This document shows, in pieces, positions 1-8,110 of a DNA stretch of 20,812 bases. The DNA is from DATBGO01 sp050011895 (GTDB lineage Bacteria; Actinomycetota; Actinomycetes; Streptosporangiales; Streptosporangiaceae). Position numbers and translations under genes: made by a program. Below the pieces are notes generated by a model that saw nothing but the letters and a program-made list of their open reading frames with translations, ran no database searches and was not told the DNA's origin. How positions within the stretch are numbered: position 1 is the stretch's first letter; every line of letters starts with the position of its first letter. The DNA lies in NCBI GenBank assembly GCA_050011895.1, contig JBEKIF010000072.1, positions 1 through 20,812 of the forward strand, given 5' to 3'.

Positions 1-78
1 GCCTACGACAGCAGTGACTATCTCGAGGGCCTCAAGGCCTTTTCCGAGAAACGCCCGCCGATCTTCCGCGGTGCCTGA
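1..78 (+). CDS. Crotonase-family (enoyl-CoA hydratase-like) protein, C-terminal end only
   Basis: Frame 1 is open from the first base to TGA at 76-78 and gives 25 residues. The tail reads S-x-D-Y-x-E-G-x-x-A-F-x-E-K-R-x-P-x-F, the usual C-terminus of enoyl-CoA hydratase/isomerase (crotonase) proteins, where the E-G-x-x-A-F-x-E-K-R segment belongs to the last helices. Family membership is inferred from this tail alone; the oxyanion-hole and catalytic residues lie outside the window, so hydratase, isomerase or other crotonase activity cannot be separated. It converges with the response regulator gene on the other strand. Confidence 0.72.
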   Translation, partial: AYDSSDYLEGLKAFSEKRPPIFRGA

Positions 79-132
79 CCCAGCCAAACCCGGAGCGGTT
101 CCAGACCGCCAGGGACAACGCAGAACCGCCCG

Positions 133-149
133 GAGCGGAGGGCCCGCTC
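133..149. terminator. Possible bidirectional terminator hairpin
   Basis: An inverted repeat GAGCGG (133-138) / CCGCTC (144-149) with a 5-nt loop lies between the convergent crotonase and response regulator genes. No T-run follows on either strand, so this would be a GC-rich actinobacterial type terminator at best. Confidence 0.35.
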
Positions 150-161
150 TTGGCCCCGGGC

Positions 162-830
162 TCAGGCCGACTGATCGCAAATGCGGTAGCCGACGCTGGG
201 CCTGGTCGCGATCACGGGCGGGTCGCCGAGCTTGCGGCGCAACCGGCCGATCGTCACCGTGACGGTGTTGGTAAACGGATCGGCCTGCTCGTCCCAGACC
301 TGCTCGAGCAGATCCTCGGCGCGCAGGAACGCAGGTGAGGCGACCACCAGCGCCTCCAGCACGCCGAACTCCTTGACCGAGAGGTCGAGCTGCCGACCGT
401 CCCGCGTCACGGTCCGCCGCATCGGATCGAGCTCGATCCCGGCGGCGCGCAGCGTGCGGGCTCGGGCGGATGGCTGCCGACGGGCCAGCGCCCGGACCCG
501 AAGGACGAGCTCCGGGAAGTGGAACGGCTTGCCCAGGTAGTCGTCGGCGCCCAGGCCCAGACCGGTCACCCGGTCGCCGGGCGCCCCGGCCGCGGTCAGC
601 ATGATGACCATCGCGCGGTCGTCGCGATCGGTGATCATCTGGCACAGGGCGTCGCCGTGGATGCCAGGCAGGTCGCGGTCGAGCACGACGACGTCGTAGG
701 AGTTGAGGTCGAGCTTCGCGGCTGCCGCTAGCCCGTCGTGAGCGGCGTCCACGGCCATGCCCTGGTCCCGCAGGCCCTCCACCAGGACGTCGGCCAGCGA
801 CCGCGAGTCCTCGACGACCAGCACTCTCAT
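162..830 (-). CDS. OmpR/PhoB-family response regulator (module A)
   Basis: The product of 222 residues has a receiver domain (about 1-115) and a winged-helix DNA-binding domain (about 125-220). Receiver landmarks are all present: acidic pair E7-D8, phospho-acceptor D51 in the stretch VVLDRDLPG, T79 in MLTAAG and K101 in GKPFHFPE. The C-terminal half carries the usual winged-helix pattern (L-x-x-K-E-F-x-V-L, V-W-D-E, TVTIGRLRRKLG, GVGYRI-like end). Its ATG (830-828) overlaps the TGA of the histidine kinase gene in an ATGA, so the two are translationally coupled and transcribed kinase first. It is very similar to the regulator at 20220, with shared blocks GLRDQG, VLDRDLP, LTAAGAP, KPFHFPEL and ADPFTN. 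Its target is probably the divergent ABC operon at 2258 (inferred from position and the repeat at 2162). Confidence 0.95.
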   Translation of the reverse strand: MRVLVVEDSRSLADVLVEGLRDQGMAVDAAHDGLAAAAKLDLNSYDVVVLDRDLPGIHGDALCQMITDRDDRAMVIMLTAAGAPGDRVTGLGLGADDYLGKPFHFPELVLRVRALARRQPSARARTLRAAGIELDPMRRTVTRDGRQLDLSVKEFGVLEALVVASPAFLRAEDLLEQVWDEQADPFTNTVTVTIGRLRRKLGDPPVIATRPSVGYRICDQSA

Positions 831-2083
831 GCCGGCACTCCCGCGGGGACGGCTGCCGATGTCGTCGCCGCAGCCGCGGGCAGGTCGACGCAGACGCGCA
901 GCCCGCCGCCGGGCCTGGCCCGCAGATCCAGCGTGCCGCCATGGGCCTCCGTGATCGCCGCGACTATTGACAGGCCGAGGCCGGAGCCTTTGTCCGTGCC
1001 GATCCGGTCCGCCTCCAGCCGCCGGAACGGCTGGGAGAGCTCGGCTACCTGCTGCTGGTCGAGGACCGGGCCTCCGTTCTCGACGACCAGCCGGGCGCCT
1101 CCGCCGCGAGCCCTGGTCGTGATGGCGATCCAGCCGCCCGGGGTGTTGTGGCAGACCGCGTTGTCGATCACGTTCTCCACCATGCGGCTCAGCAGAGCCT
1201 GGCTCCCGGCCACCCAGGCGCCGCCCTGGCTGCTGGTGTCCTGCACGGTCAGATCCATGGCCCTGATGGCGGCTGCCTGATCGGCCAGCGCGGAGCCCAC
1301 GACGTAGTCGAGCGGCAGGACGGCCTGGCCAGGCATCGACCGGTGCTGGGCCCGTGCCAGCACGAGGAATGCCTCCAGCAGCCTCTCGATCTGGTCAAGC
1401 TCGGTGCGCAGCCGCCCCGCCAGCGCGACCGTCTGCGGCGGAGCGGGCTCGGGCTTGGCCAGCGCCACGTCGATGGCCGCGCGCATCGTGGTCAGCGGGG
1501 TGCGCAGCTCGTGCGAGGCGTTGGCGACGAACCGGCGCTGGGCGTTGAAGGCGACCTCTAGCCGCTCCAGCAGGCCGTCGATGGTGTCACCGAGTTCCTT
1601 GAGCTCGTCCTTCGGGCCGTGGAGGGCAAGCCGCTCGTGCAGGCTGTCCTCGGAGATGCGCTGGGCCGCCGCGGTCATCTCCCGGACCGGCCGCAGCGCC
1701 CGCCCGGCCACCAGCCAGCCGAGCGCGACCGATATCACGGTCATGATGGCCAGGGCGATCAGCGAGGCGATCAGCAGCTGATGCGTGAGCCTGTCCTGGC
1801 CCGGCGGGCTTGCGGGCTGCGACTGCAGGTTCTGGAGCTGGGCCTGCAACACCTGGATGCGGGCCTGGGCCCGGGCCAGCGTGGAACCCGGCATGGCCTG
1901 ATTCGGGGCCGGGACGGCTTGGCTCGACGACGAGCGCTCCACGGCTACGCCGCTGGCGATCGCCAGCAGCACCGCGCCGGATACGAAGAACAAGATCCCG
2001 TACAGGGCGGTCAGCCGTACTCGCACGGTACGGCCGGGCAACCGCAGCCTGGTCGGCAGCACGGGCAGGCGCTGGGCCCGCAT
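827..2083 (-). CDS. Membrane sensor histidine kinase (module A)
   Basis: Start chosen at ATG 2083, which has a strong GGGAGGGAGAGG ribosome site just upstream; an in-frame ATG at 2263 would add 60 unlikely residues and run into the divergent promoter region. The 418-residue protein has a membrane helix at about 24-48, an extracytoplasmic loop of about 55 residues, a second helix at about 102-127, HAMP (about 128-180), HisKA with phospho-accepting H191 in the HELRTP motif, and HATPase_c with the N-box (N304/N308) and the G-box GSGLGLS at 367-373. The loop contains a Q/L/R-rich heptad-like stretch (about 70-90) that looks like a short coiled coil rather than a ligand-binding fold. This is the small-loop kinase type often found beside exporter genes. 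The cognate regulator overlaps its stop codon. The signal sensed is unknown. Confidence 0.93.
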   Translation of the reverse strand: MRAQRLPVLPTRLRLPGRTVRVRLTALYGILFFVSGAVLLAIASGVAVERSSSSQAVPAPNQAMPGSTLARAQARIQVLQAQLQNLQSQPASPPGQDRLTHQLLIASLIALAIMTVISVALGWLVAGRALRPVREMTAAAQRISEDSLHERLALHGPKDELKELGDTIDGLLERLEVAFNAQRRFVANASHELRTPLTTMRAAIDVALAKPEPAPPQTVALAGRLRTELDQIERLLEAFLVLARAQHRSMPGQAVLPLDYVVGSALADQAAAIRAMDLTVQDTSSQGGAWVAGSQALLSRMVENVIDNAVCHNTPGGWIAITTRARGGGARLVVENGGPVLDQQQVAELSQPFRRLEADRIGTDKGSGLGLSIVAAITEAHGGTLDLRARPGGGLRVCVDLPAAAATTSAAVPAGVPA

Positions 2084-2161
2084 ACGCCTCTCCCTCCCGT
2101 CGGCAATGCCCTGATCAGGGGGCTTCGGCCGCCATCCCACTTCAGCATGCCTTGCCGGGCC

Positions 2162-2176
2162 TAACAACGGGATAAC
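2162..2176 (-). promoter_or_regulatory. Tandem GTTA-N7-GTTA element (putative regulator site, module A)
   Basis: On the minus strand the sequence GTTATCCCGTTGTTAG places GTTA twice exactly 11 nt apart (plus-strand TAAC at 2162 and 2173). It lies almost midway between the divergent kinase start (2083) and ABC ATPase start (2258). The same pattern occurs twice in the equivalent region of module B. The spacing fits a tandem OmpR-family dimer site; the function is inferred. Confidence 0.5.
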
Positions 2177-2257
2177 AGCTTGCGTGCGGCCCATGTTATG
2201 GCCGTTCCCGTAGAACCAGGTCACGCCAGTTCCGCCCCGACCACGAAGGAAACAGAA

Positions 2258-3205
2258 ATGCAAGCCACGATCGAAGTGTCCGGACTGCGGAAGCGGTTCG
2301 GTCCGACCCTGGCGCTGGACGGCATGTCGTTCACCGTCCAGCCCGGCCAGGTGACCGGCTTCGTCGGCCCGAACGGGGCCGGCAAGTCGACCACGATGCG
2401 GGTCATCCTCGGCCTGGATGCGGCCGACGAGGGCAAGGCGACCGTCGGCGGCACGTCATACGCGAGCCTGCGGCAGCCGATGCGGGTGATCGGATCGTTG
2501 CTCGACGCGGGGGCACTGCAGCCGAGCCGGTCCGCCCGCAACCACCTGCTCTGGCTCGCGCACTCGCAGGGCCTGGACGCCAAGCGGGTGGACGAGGTCA
2601 TCGAGCAGGCTGGCCTGCGGGGCGTGGCCAGGAGGCGGGCGGGCGGCTATTCGCTCGGCATGCGGCAGCGGCTGGGCATCGCCGCCGCGATGCTGGGCAA
2701 CCCGGCCGCGATCATGCTGGACGAGCCGTTCAACGGGATGGACCCGGAGGGCATCGTGTGGATGCGCGGGTTCTTGCGCTCGCTGGCCGCGGGCGGCCGG
2801 GCGGTGCTGGTGTCGAGCCACCTCATGAGCGAGCTGCAGGACGCCGCCGATCACCTGGTGGTCGTGGGCCGGGGCAAGGTCATCGCCGACACCACGGTGG
2901 CGAGCCTGCTGGCGGCCACGTCCGGGGATCGGGTGACGCTGCGCACGTCCGCCCGGCCGCGGGCGAAGGCGGTGCTGGAGAACGCGGGGGCCACCGTCGT
3001 GGCCAGCGGCCAGGACGTGCTCACGATCTCCGGGCTGGCGGCCGAGCGGGTGGTCGCGCTGCTCAGCGCGCTGGCAGTGCCGTTCTCCGAGGTCTCCGCG
3101 CACCGGGCCACCCTGGAGCAGGCCTATCTGGAGCTCACCAAGCAGGCTGTCGAGTTCCGCCCGGCCGGCTTCGACGCCGATGCGGCACAGGAGGTGCCAC
3201 GATGA
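2258..3205 (+). CDS. ABC exporter ATPase, BcrA-like (module A)
   Basis: Start ATG 2258 follows GAAGGA (2245-2250) at 7 nt; an upstream in-frame ATG at 2180 lacks this and would overlap the promoter region. The 315-residue protein has Walker A GPNGAGKST (37-45), a signature with Y-S-L-G-M in place of LSGGQ (131-135, normal for the BcrA/drug-exporter subgroup), Walker B IMLDEP (152-157) and the H-loop SSH (186-188). About 90 C-terminal residues form the accessory domain seen in bacitracin- and lantibiotic-type ATPases. It powers the two permeases that follow. Its stop overlaps the next start (ATGA at 3202-3205), so the three genes form a tight operon. The substrate is unknown; self-resistance or detoxification of a membrane-active compound is the usual role of such clusters. 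Confidence 0.94.
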   Translation: MQATIEVSGLRKRFGPTLALDGMSFTVQPGQVTGFVGPNGAGKSTTMRVILGLDAADEGKATVGGTSYASLRQPMRVIGSLLDAGALQPSRSARNHLLWLAHSQGLDAKRVDEVIEQAGLRGVARRRAGGYSLGMRQRLGIAAAMLGNPAAIMLDEPFNGMDPEGIVWMRGFLRSLAAGGRAVLVSSHLMSELQDAADHLVVVGRGKVIADTTVASLLAATSGDRVTLRTSARPRAKAVLENAGATVVASGQDVLTISGLAAERVVALLSALAVPFSEVSAHRATLEQAYLELTKQAVEFRPAGFDADAAQEVPR

Positions 3206-4851
3206 CGACCCAGGCCATCTCTGTGCCGAGGCCCGAGGCAGGGCTCGGCGACGGACCCCGCTGCGGTGGCTTCGGTTCCCTGCTGCGGGCCGAGTGGATC
3301 AAGTTCCGCAGCGTGCGCGGCTGGGTGGCCGGCATGATCCTGGCCGCGCTGCTGACCGTCTTCCTCGGCGTGTTTGCGGCCGCTAACGCGGGCATCGGCT
3401 GCCAGATCAACGGCGGTCCGGCGAAATCCGGCAAGGCCTGCCTGCCCTACGTCCCGCACGGGCCGGGCGGCGAGGTCGTGACCGACAGCTTCTCCTTCGC
3501 GCGCCAGCCGCTGACCGGGAACGGCACCATCACCGCACGCATTACCTCGCTCACCGGCGAGCACGCGAACCTCAGCTCGGGGCCAGGGCCTGTGCAGGCC
3601 GGGAACGGCAAAATGGTGCCCGGCCTGACGGAGTGGGCCAAGGCGGGGATCATCATCAAGCAGAGCACCCGACAGGGCTCGGCTTATGCGGCGATGATGG
3701 TCGCGGGCGGTCACGGCGTCCGGATGCAGTACAACTTCACCGGGGATACCGCCGGGCTGCCTGGTGCCGTCTCGGCAGCGCATCCGCGCTGGCTGCGGCT
3801 GACTCGCTCGGGCGACACGATCACCGGCTACGACTCCGCCGACGGCACGCGCTGGACTCATGTGGGCACGGTCCAGCTGACCGGGCTGCCGTCGACCGTC
3901 CAGGTCGGCATGTTCGCTACCTCGCCGGGCTACACGGTGACCCAGAATTCATTCGGCGGCGGGAACAGCAATAACAGCGGCCCCGCCCAGGCCACCGGTG
4001 TCTTCGATCACGTCAGCCTGGCCGGCACTGCGCCCGGCACCTGGACCGGCACCACAGTCGGTGGCGGGGGCCCGGCGGGGGGACCGGGGCTAGGCGGCGG
4101 CGCGGGCTCCGCGCCATTTACCCGGGACGGCGGCACGTTCACGATGACGGGCTCCGGCGACATCGCGCCGGTTACGCCGGGGCCGGGCGGCGGGCTCCCG
4201 ACGGTGACGATAGGGCAGAGCCTGGTGGGCGCGTTCCTCGGATTGCTCGTGATCCTCGTAGTGGCGGCGATGTTCTTCAGCACCGAATACCGCCGCGGCC
4301 TGATCCGGACCACGCTGGCTGCCACCCCGCGCCGCGGCGCGGTGCTGGCCGCCAAGGCCGTGGTGATCGGCGCGGTGGCCTTCGTCACCGGGCTGGTGGC
4401 CGCGGCGGTCTCGATCGCCGTCGGCGTACCGAAGGAGGAAAACCAGGGTCAGGTGCTGCTGACCGCGCCCGCGCTGACCGAGGTGCGGGTCATCGTCGGC
4501 ACGGCGGCCGTGCTGGCCGTGGCCGCGGTCTTCGCCGTCGCCCTGGGCGCCATCCTGCGGCGCAGCGCGGCCGCGATCACAGCTGCGGTAGTAGTCGTCG
4601 TCATGCCGTTCCTGCTTACCGCACTCAATGTCGTGCCCGCCGGGGCCGGCGACTGGCTGCTGCGGGTGACCCCGGCCGCGGGCCTGGCGATCGAGCAGAG
4701 CATCCCGCGGTACTCGCAGGTCACCACCGTCACCTCACCCGTGCAGGGCTACTACCCGCTGTCGCCCTACGCCGGGTTTGCCGTGCTGTGCCTGTGGGCG
4801 GCGGCGGCCCTTGCCCTCGCGCTGGTCATGCTGCGGCGGCGGGACGCATGA
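3202..4851 (+). CDS. ABC-2 permease with large extracytoplasmic DUF1349-like insert
   Basis: ATG 3202 overlaps the ATPase stop. The 549-residue protein begins with a cytoplasmic stretch including AEWIKFRSVRG, then one membrane helix (about 41-63). About 270 residues without helices follow (about 66-336), then five or so helices (about 340-545). Residues about 95-275 resemble the DUF1349/laminin-G-like beta-sandwich: G-N-G-T-I-T-A-R-I, W-A-K-A-G-I-I-I-K, the R-W-L-R-L-T-R-S-G-D strand and YDSADGTRW are typical. A Gly/Pro-rich linker (about 284-335) joins it to the membrane part. The core is paralogous to the next permease (E-Y-x-x-G-x-x-R-x-T-L-A-A-x-P-R-R-x-A-V-L-A-A-K-A in both). The insert may bind a glycan or a substrate outside the cell; this is inference. 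Two cysteines (C67, C80) flank the start of the insert. Confidence 0.88.
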   Translation: MTTQAISVPRPEAGLGDGPRCGGFGSLLRAEWIKFRSVRGWVAGMILAALLTVFLGVFAAANAGIGCQINGGPAKSGKACLPYVPHGPGGEVVTDSFSFARQPLTGNGTITARITSLTGEHANLSSGPGPVQAGNGKMVPGLTEWAKAGIIIKQSTRQGSAYAAMMVAGGHGVRMQYNFTGDTAGLPGAVSAAHPRWLRLTRSGDTITGYDSADGTRWTHVGTVQLTGLPSTVQVGMFATSPGYTVTQNSFGGGNSNNSGPAQATGVFDHVSLAGTAPGTWTGTTVGGGGPAGGPGLGGGAGSAPFTRDGGTFTMTGSGDIAPVTPGPGGGLPTVTIGQSLVGAFLGLLVILVVAAMFFSTEYRRGLIRTTLAATPRRGAVLAAKAVVIGAVAFVTGLVAAAVSIAVGVPKEENQGQVLLTAPALTEVRVIVGTAAVLAVAAVFAVALGAILRRSAAAITAAVVVVVMPFLLTALNVVPAGAGDWLLRVTPAAGLAIEQSIPRYSQVTTVTSPVQGYYPLSPYAGFAVLCLWAAAALALALVMLRRRDA

Positions 4852-5693
4852 GCACCGCCGTGCAGCGGCAGCCAGCGCCGGCGATGGCCACGGCGGCAGC
4901 GCGCGGGGCGAGCCTGCGCTACGCGCTGCACGCCGAGTGGACCAAGCTGCGCACGGTCTCCGGACCCGCCTGGCTGCTGCTCGGGGTCGCGGCGCTGACC
5001 ATTGCGGTCAGCGCCGCGGCCGTCGGGGCCACTGGATGCCCGCAGAACCTGAGCTGCCCGGTCGACACGACCAAGCTCAGCCTGACCGGGATTCAGTTTG
5101 GCCAGGCGTTGGTCGCGATCCTGGCCGTGCTGATGGTCAGCAACGAGTACAGCTCGGGCATGATGCGCATCACGCTCGCCGCGATGCCCAGACGGCAGGC
5201 AGTGCTGGCGGCCAAGGCGATCCTGCTGGCCGCGCTGGTGCTGGCGGCCGGCGCGGTGGCGGTGTTCGGCTCGGTGCTGGCCGGGCACCTGATCCTGCCC
5301 GGCCACGGCTTTACCGCCGCGCGCGGCTTCCACCCGGTCTGGCTGAGCTACGGGCCAACGCTGCGAGCCGCCGGCGGGTCGGTCCTGTACCTGGGATTGA
5401 TCGCGCTGCTGAGCCTCGGCGTCGCGGTGATCGTGCGGGACTCGGCCGTGTCCATCGGCGTCGTCCTCGCGCTGCTCTACCTGTGCCCGATCATTGCGTC
5501 CTTTATCGGGAACGAGCCCTGGCAGCACCGGCTCGAGCGGTGGACACCCACGGTCGCGGGGCTGACCATCCAGGACACCACCGGCCTGCAGAGCCTGGTG
5601 ATCACGCCGTGGGCCGGGCTGGGGGTGCTGGCGATCTGGGCTGCAGCCGCGATGCTGGCCGGCGGCCTGGTGTTCTGGTTCCGCGACGTCTAG
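4848..5693 (+). CDS. ABC-2 permease (module A, second subunit)
   Basis: ATG 4848 overlaps the TGA of the preceding permease (ATGA). The 281-residue product has about six membrane helices and no large soluble domain. The N-terminus contains the H-A-E-W-T-K-L-R-T motif typical of actinobacterial ABC-2 permeases, and NEYSSGMMRITLAAMPRR follows the second helix. It probably forms the exporter channel as a heterodimer with the upstream permease, driven by the ATPase at 2258. The short first loop (about 30 residues, with two cysteines in G-C-P-Q-N-L-S-C-P) is where the upstream paralogue carries its large insert. Confidence 0.92.
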   Translation: MSTAVQRQPAPAMATAAARGASLRYALHAEWTKLRTVSGPAWLLLGVAALTIAVSAAAVGATGCPQNLSCPVDTTKLSLTGIQFGQALVAILAVLMVSNEYSSGMMRITLAAMPRRQAVLAAKAILLAALVLAAGAVAVFGSVLAGHLILPGHGFTAARGFHPVWLSYGPTLRAAGGSVLYLGLIALLSLGVAVIVRDSAVSIGVVLALLYLCPIIASFIGNEPWQHRLERWTPTVAGLTIQDTTGLQSLVITPWAGLGVLAIWAAAAMLAGGLVFWFRDV

Positions 5694-5807
5694 CCGGGCA
5701 CGAAACGCTAGCTCGGCGAGTGCTGTCACCGCGCGGGATCGAGCCTTGACGGCGGCCGCGAGTTCCTAATGCCCGTTGACAGAGCCCTGCGCGCTTGCCC
5801 GGCCGCG

Positions 5808-7346
5808 TCAGGAAACCGAGTGCGTGATTGTCGCGGAGTAGGCACCCGCGACCGCTCCGCTGGGCACCGACACCTGGATCAGCGGATTCCAGGTGGCAGA
5901 GTTGTCACCGTGCACGTCCGTGGCGGTGACAACGGACTGGGCCACCCCGGACAGGTCGGTCACAGGCGTTCGCGTGAAGGTGGCTGAGCCCGTTGTTGAG
6001 GCGAAACCGCTGATCAGGTACAGGACGTCATGAATGGGGATGGTCTCGGCAGTCGTGCCACCACCGGTGGTGAAATCGGTCGCATAGGTCGTGGCGGTCC
6101 ACCCGGCGACGCCGGCCCGATCATCGGTCACCTGGACAACGCCGAGGCGGGCGCTGAGCGTTCCGCCCGGGGCCGCCGCGCCGAGATAGGCGCTGGCCGG
6201 TGCGGTGATCGAGAGCACGCCGAGAACGACTGGGATGCTGGTGCTGCACCGCGGGTCAGAGCTTCCGAGCGGGCAGTTGCTGCCGGAATCGGCTGAGCTG
6301 ACGGCGCTGGCTAGAGTGAGGTCGCCGGTGTCAGGGTCATTGACGGTGACTGAATAGGTGATGGTCACGGTCGCGCCGACGGAGAGGTCGCCTGTCCAGG
6401 TCAGGTCCGGGGATGTGAACAAGACGGCGCCGGCGGTGGCCGTGGCGTCGTTATCGTAGGTAGCGTCGTCAAGCACGCCCGTGAGTGAGTCGGTGAGGGT
6501 AGCTCCTGTATATGCTGTCTGTCCGGTGTCAGCAATGGTAATCGCGTAGTGCACGGTGTCGCCTGGGGCTGTGCTGCTGGTCGTTGCGGTCATGCTGATC
6601 GTCAGCGCCGGGGCGAGGGCGGTGATCGTGTTGGTATCGAGGGTGACCGCACCATTACGGGCGAGTGCCCGGCCGTTGATCGTGGTACCGGTTGTCACCG
6701 TGATTGACGTGAGGGCCAGGATGTTTCCCTGGAGGGCGGAACTGACTCCGAGGGTCGCCGAACTGCCGACCACCCAGAAGACATTCGATGCCTGCGCGCC
6801 GTTGATGAGTAGTACGTTGCTTGCGGACGCCGTGATGAGCGTAGACGCCGCCTTGAAGATGAACACGGCGTTCGGGTTGCCCTGCGCGTCAAGGGTCAGT
6901 GTCCCGGTGATCCCGAACGTGCCCGCAGCGGAGTCATACACACCCGGGGTCTGGGTAGTCCCGCCGAGTTCCACTGGGATAGTGGCCGAGACGGGGAGTG
7001 CCGTAGCGTCGTTGTAGGCGGTCGTCAGGTCGGCTTGGGCCTGCTGCGCGACACTGTCAGCCGCGTGGATGGTACCGTTCACCTGGCCTGGGGGGAACCC
7101 TGTCACAGATGTGCCAGGGCTCAGACCGAGATCGCCGTTGATCGTGGTGGGACCCGTGTTCGTGATCGTGGACCCGGCCAGCACTGCGAAGCTCGCGGCG
7201 GTACCCAGCGGCACTGGCGGCGTGGCGGCGCTCGCAGCGGACTGGATACCGACGAGCGCGGCGGCGGCGACCGCTGCTGCTAAGGTCCGCACCAGCCAGC
7301 AGAACCGGGGCGCCATGCCCGTACCGCGAGTAGAGGCGGCCTTCAC
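5808..7346 (-). CDS. Secreted ice-binding-like (DUF3494) protein with DUF11-like and C-terminal surface domain
   Basis: Start chosen at GTG 7346, nine bases after AAAGGG; ATG 7316 is a possible alternative. The 512-residue product has a signal peptide (hydrophobic about 20-36, likely cut after A-S-A near 40). Residues about 48-243 match the ice-binding-like/DUF3494 fold: L-G-T-A-x-x-F-A-V-L-A-G, TITNTGPTTINGDLGLSPG, and N-V-F-W-V-V-G-S-S-A-T-L-G followed by G-N-I-L-A. Residues about 246-372 look like a DUF11-type beta domain (APGDTVHYAITIADTG), and about 376-512 a Thr/Ser-rich beta domain with a WxL-like ending (G-A-Y-S-A-T-I-T-H-S-V-S). No LPxTG anchor or membrane tail is present. In many non-polar bacteria this domain acts as an adhesin rather than an antifreeze; neither role is shown here. 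It converges with the module A permease. Confidence 0.88.
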   Translation of the reverse strand: MKAASTRGTGMAPRFCWLVRTLAAAVAAAALVGIQSAASAATPPVPLGTAASFAVLAGSTITNTGPTTINGDLGLSPGTSVTGFPPGQVNGTIHAADSVAQQAQADLTTAYNDATALPVSATIPVELGGTTQTPGVYDSAAGTFGITGTLTLDAQGNPNAVFIFKAASTLITASASNVLLINGAQASNVFWVVGSSATLGVSSALQGNILALTSITVTTGTTINGRALARNGAVTLDTNTITALAPALTISMTATTSSTAPGDTVHYAITIADTGQTAYTGATLTDSLTGVLDDATYDNDATATAGAVLFTSPDLTWTGDLSVGATVTITYSVTVNDPDTGDLTLASAVSSADSGSNCPLGSSDPRCSTSIPVVLGVLSITAPASAYLGAAAPGGTLSARLGVVQVTDDRAGVAGWTATTYATDFTTGGGTTAETIPIHDVLYLISGFASTTGSATFTRTPVTDLSGVAQSVVTATDVHGDNSATWNPLIQVSVPSGAVAGAYSATITHSVS

Positions 7347-7699
7347 CTGAACGGACCCTTTCTTGTGCTGTCGCTTCCGCAGGCGGCCCATGGCGCCCGG
7401 CGGCACATCTTGTCGTAAGATCCGAGCCCGTGATCTCATCCGGGGGCGCCGGTGACCAGCCTCGCCGCTTGGGGCGGCGCCGATGCGGTTGATCGCGCCG
7501 GTTCCGTTACCATTTATGCTGCCGCCCGAGACATGGCCATTGCCCCAGGCAGCGAACCGGCCGACAGCACCCGTAGGAGTCGGTCGCGTTTCGTCGATCC
7601 CTACCAGCCCGGCTCCGTGCAGCCCCTTTGACCTTCCGGGTCGCAGTCCCCCGACCGCCGACGCGGCGAACGATCCGCCGAGCGCCTACTGTAATCCTG
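7347..7699. other. Upstream region of the adhesin and adjoining non-coding DNA
   Basis: I see no convincing gene. The part next to the adhesin (about 7440-7490) is rich in GGCGCC repeats and can form a hairpin GCCGC-TTGGG-GCGGC, so a structured leader is possible, but I could not match it to a riboswitch class. The remaining reading frames have no protein-like pattern. Confidence 0.4.
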
Positions 7700-7938
7700 G
7701 CTTGGGATTCCAGCCAGCTCTTTCGACGGCAAAGCCGCCGAGTTTCCAGCCGAAAGCGAGAGCTCGGCATTCGGTGGGAATGGCCTGGGTCGTAGCTATT
7801 GATCCGGCTCGTGTTCTGGTGGCGGCGCGGCGGGAGTGGGTGAGCGGAGCCCGTCTCCTGGCCGCCAGATGCCGCCCCAGTGACGTGTTCCAGCTCCCTC
7901 TGGCGGATGAGCTGCTCTACCTCGGCCTCGCCTAGCTG
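7700..7938 (-). pseudogene. Possible remnant of a SAV_6107-type HEPN protein
   Basis: On the minus strand near 7935-7860 the translation reads GEAEVEQLIRQRELEHVTG, which is like the start of small actinobacterial HEPN proteins (E-V-x-x-L-I-x-x-x-E-L-x-x-V-T-G). In another frame near 7715-7760 there is L-G-G-F-A-V-E-R-A, like the later G-G-H-x-A-V-E-x-A-L motif. The pieces are out of frame, and the expected L-A-Y-D-A-A-R helix between them is not recognisable. The identification rests on two short matches and is weak. Confidence 0.3.
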
Positions 7939-8110
7939 CCATCCCTGCGGCGAATGCGGGCAGGCCTTCCGGCGGAGCCGTACTCGCGGAAGGAACCGTT
8001 GCGCTGCCCCACTGCGTTAACAGGCATCTGACAGTACCGTGAGCAGACTTGTCCCGGGGCCTGCGGGTGCACAGCCGGTGGCCTGGATGCGACAAGGCGG
8101 AGCGCGACCG

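Noticed and set aside
4767..5729. Antisense frame of 320 codons over the second permease
   Set aside because: Composition (Q/R/G/H-rich) is typical of a high-GC shadow, and it has no sensible start or motif.
7440..7500. Structured GC-rich leader upstream of the adhesin as a c-di-AMP or c-di-GMP riboswitch
   Set aside because: I could not find the conserved core of either class; only generic GC-rich hairpins are visible.
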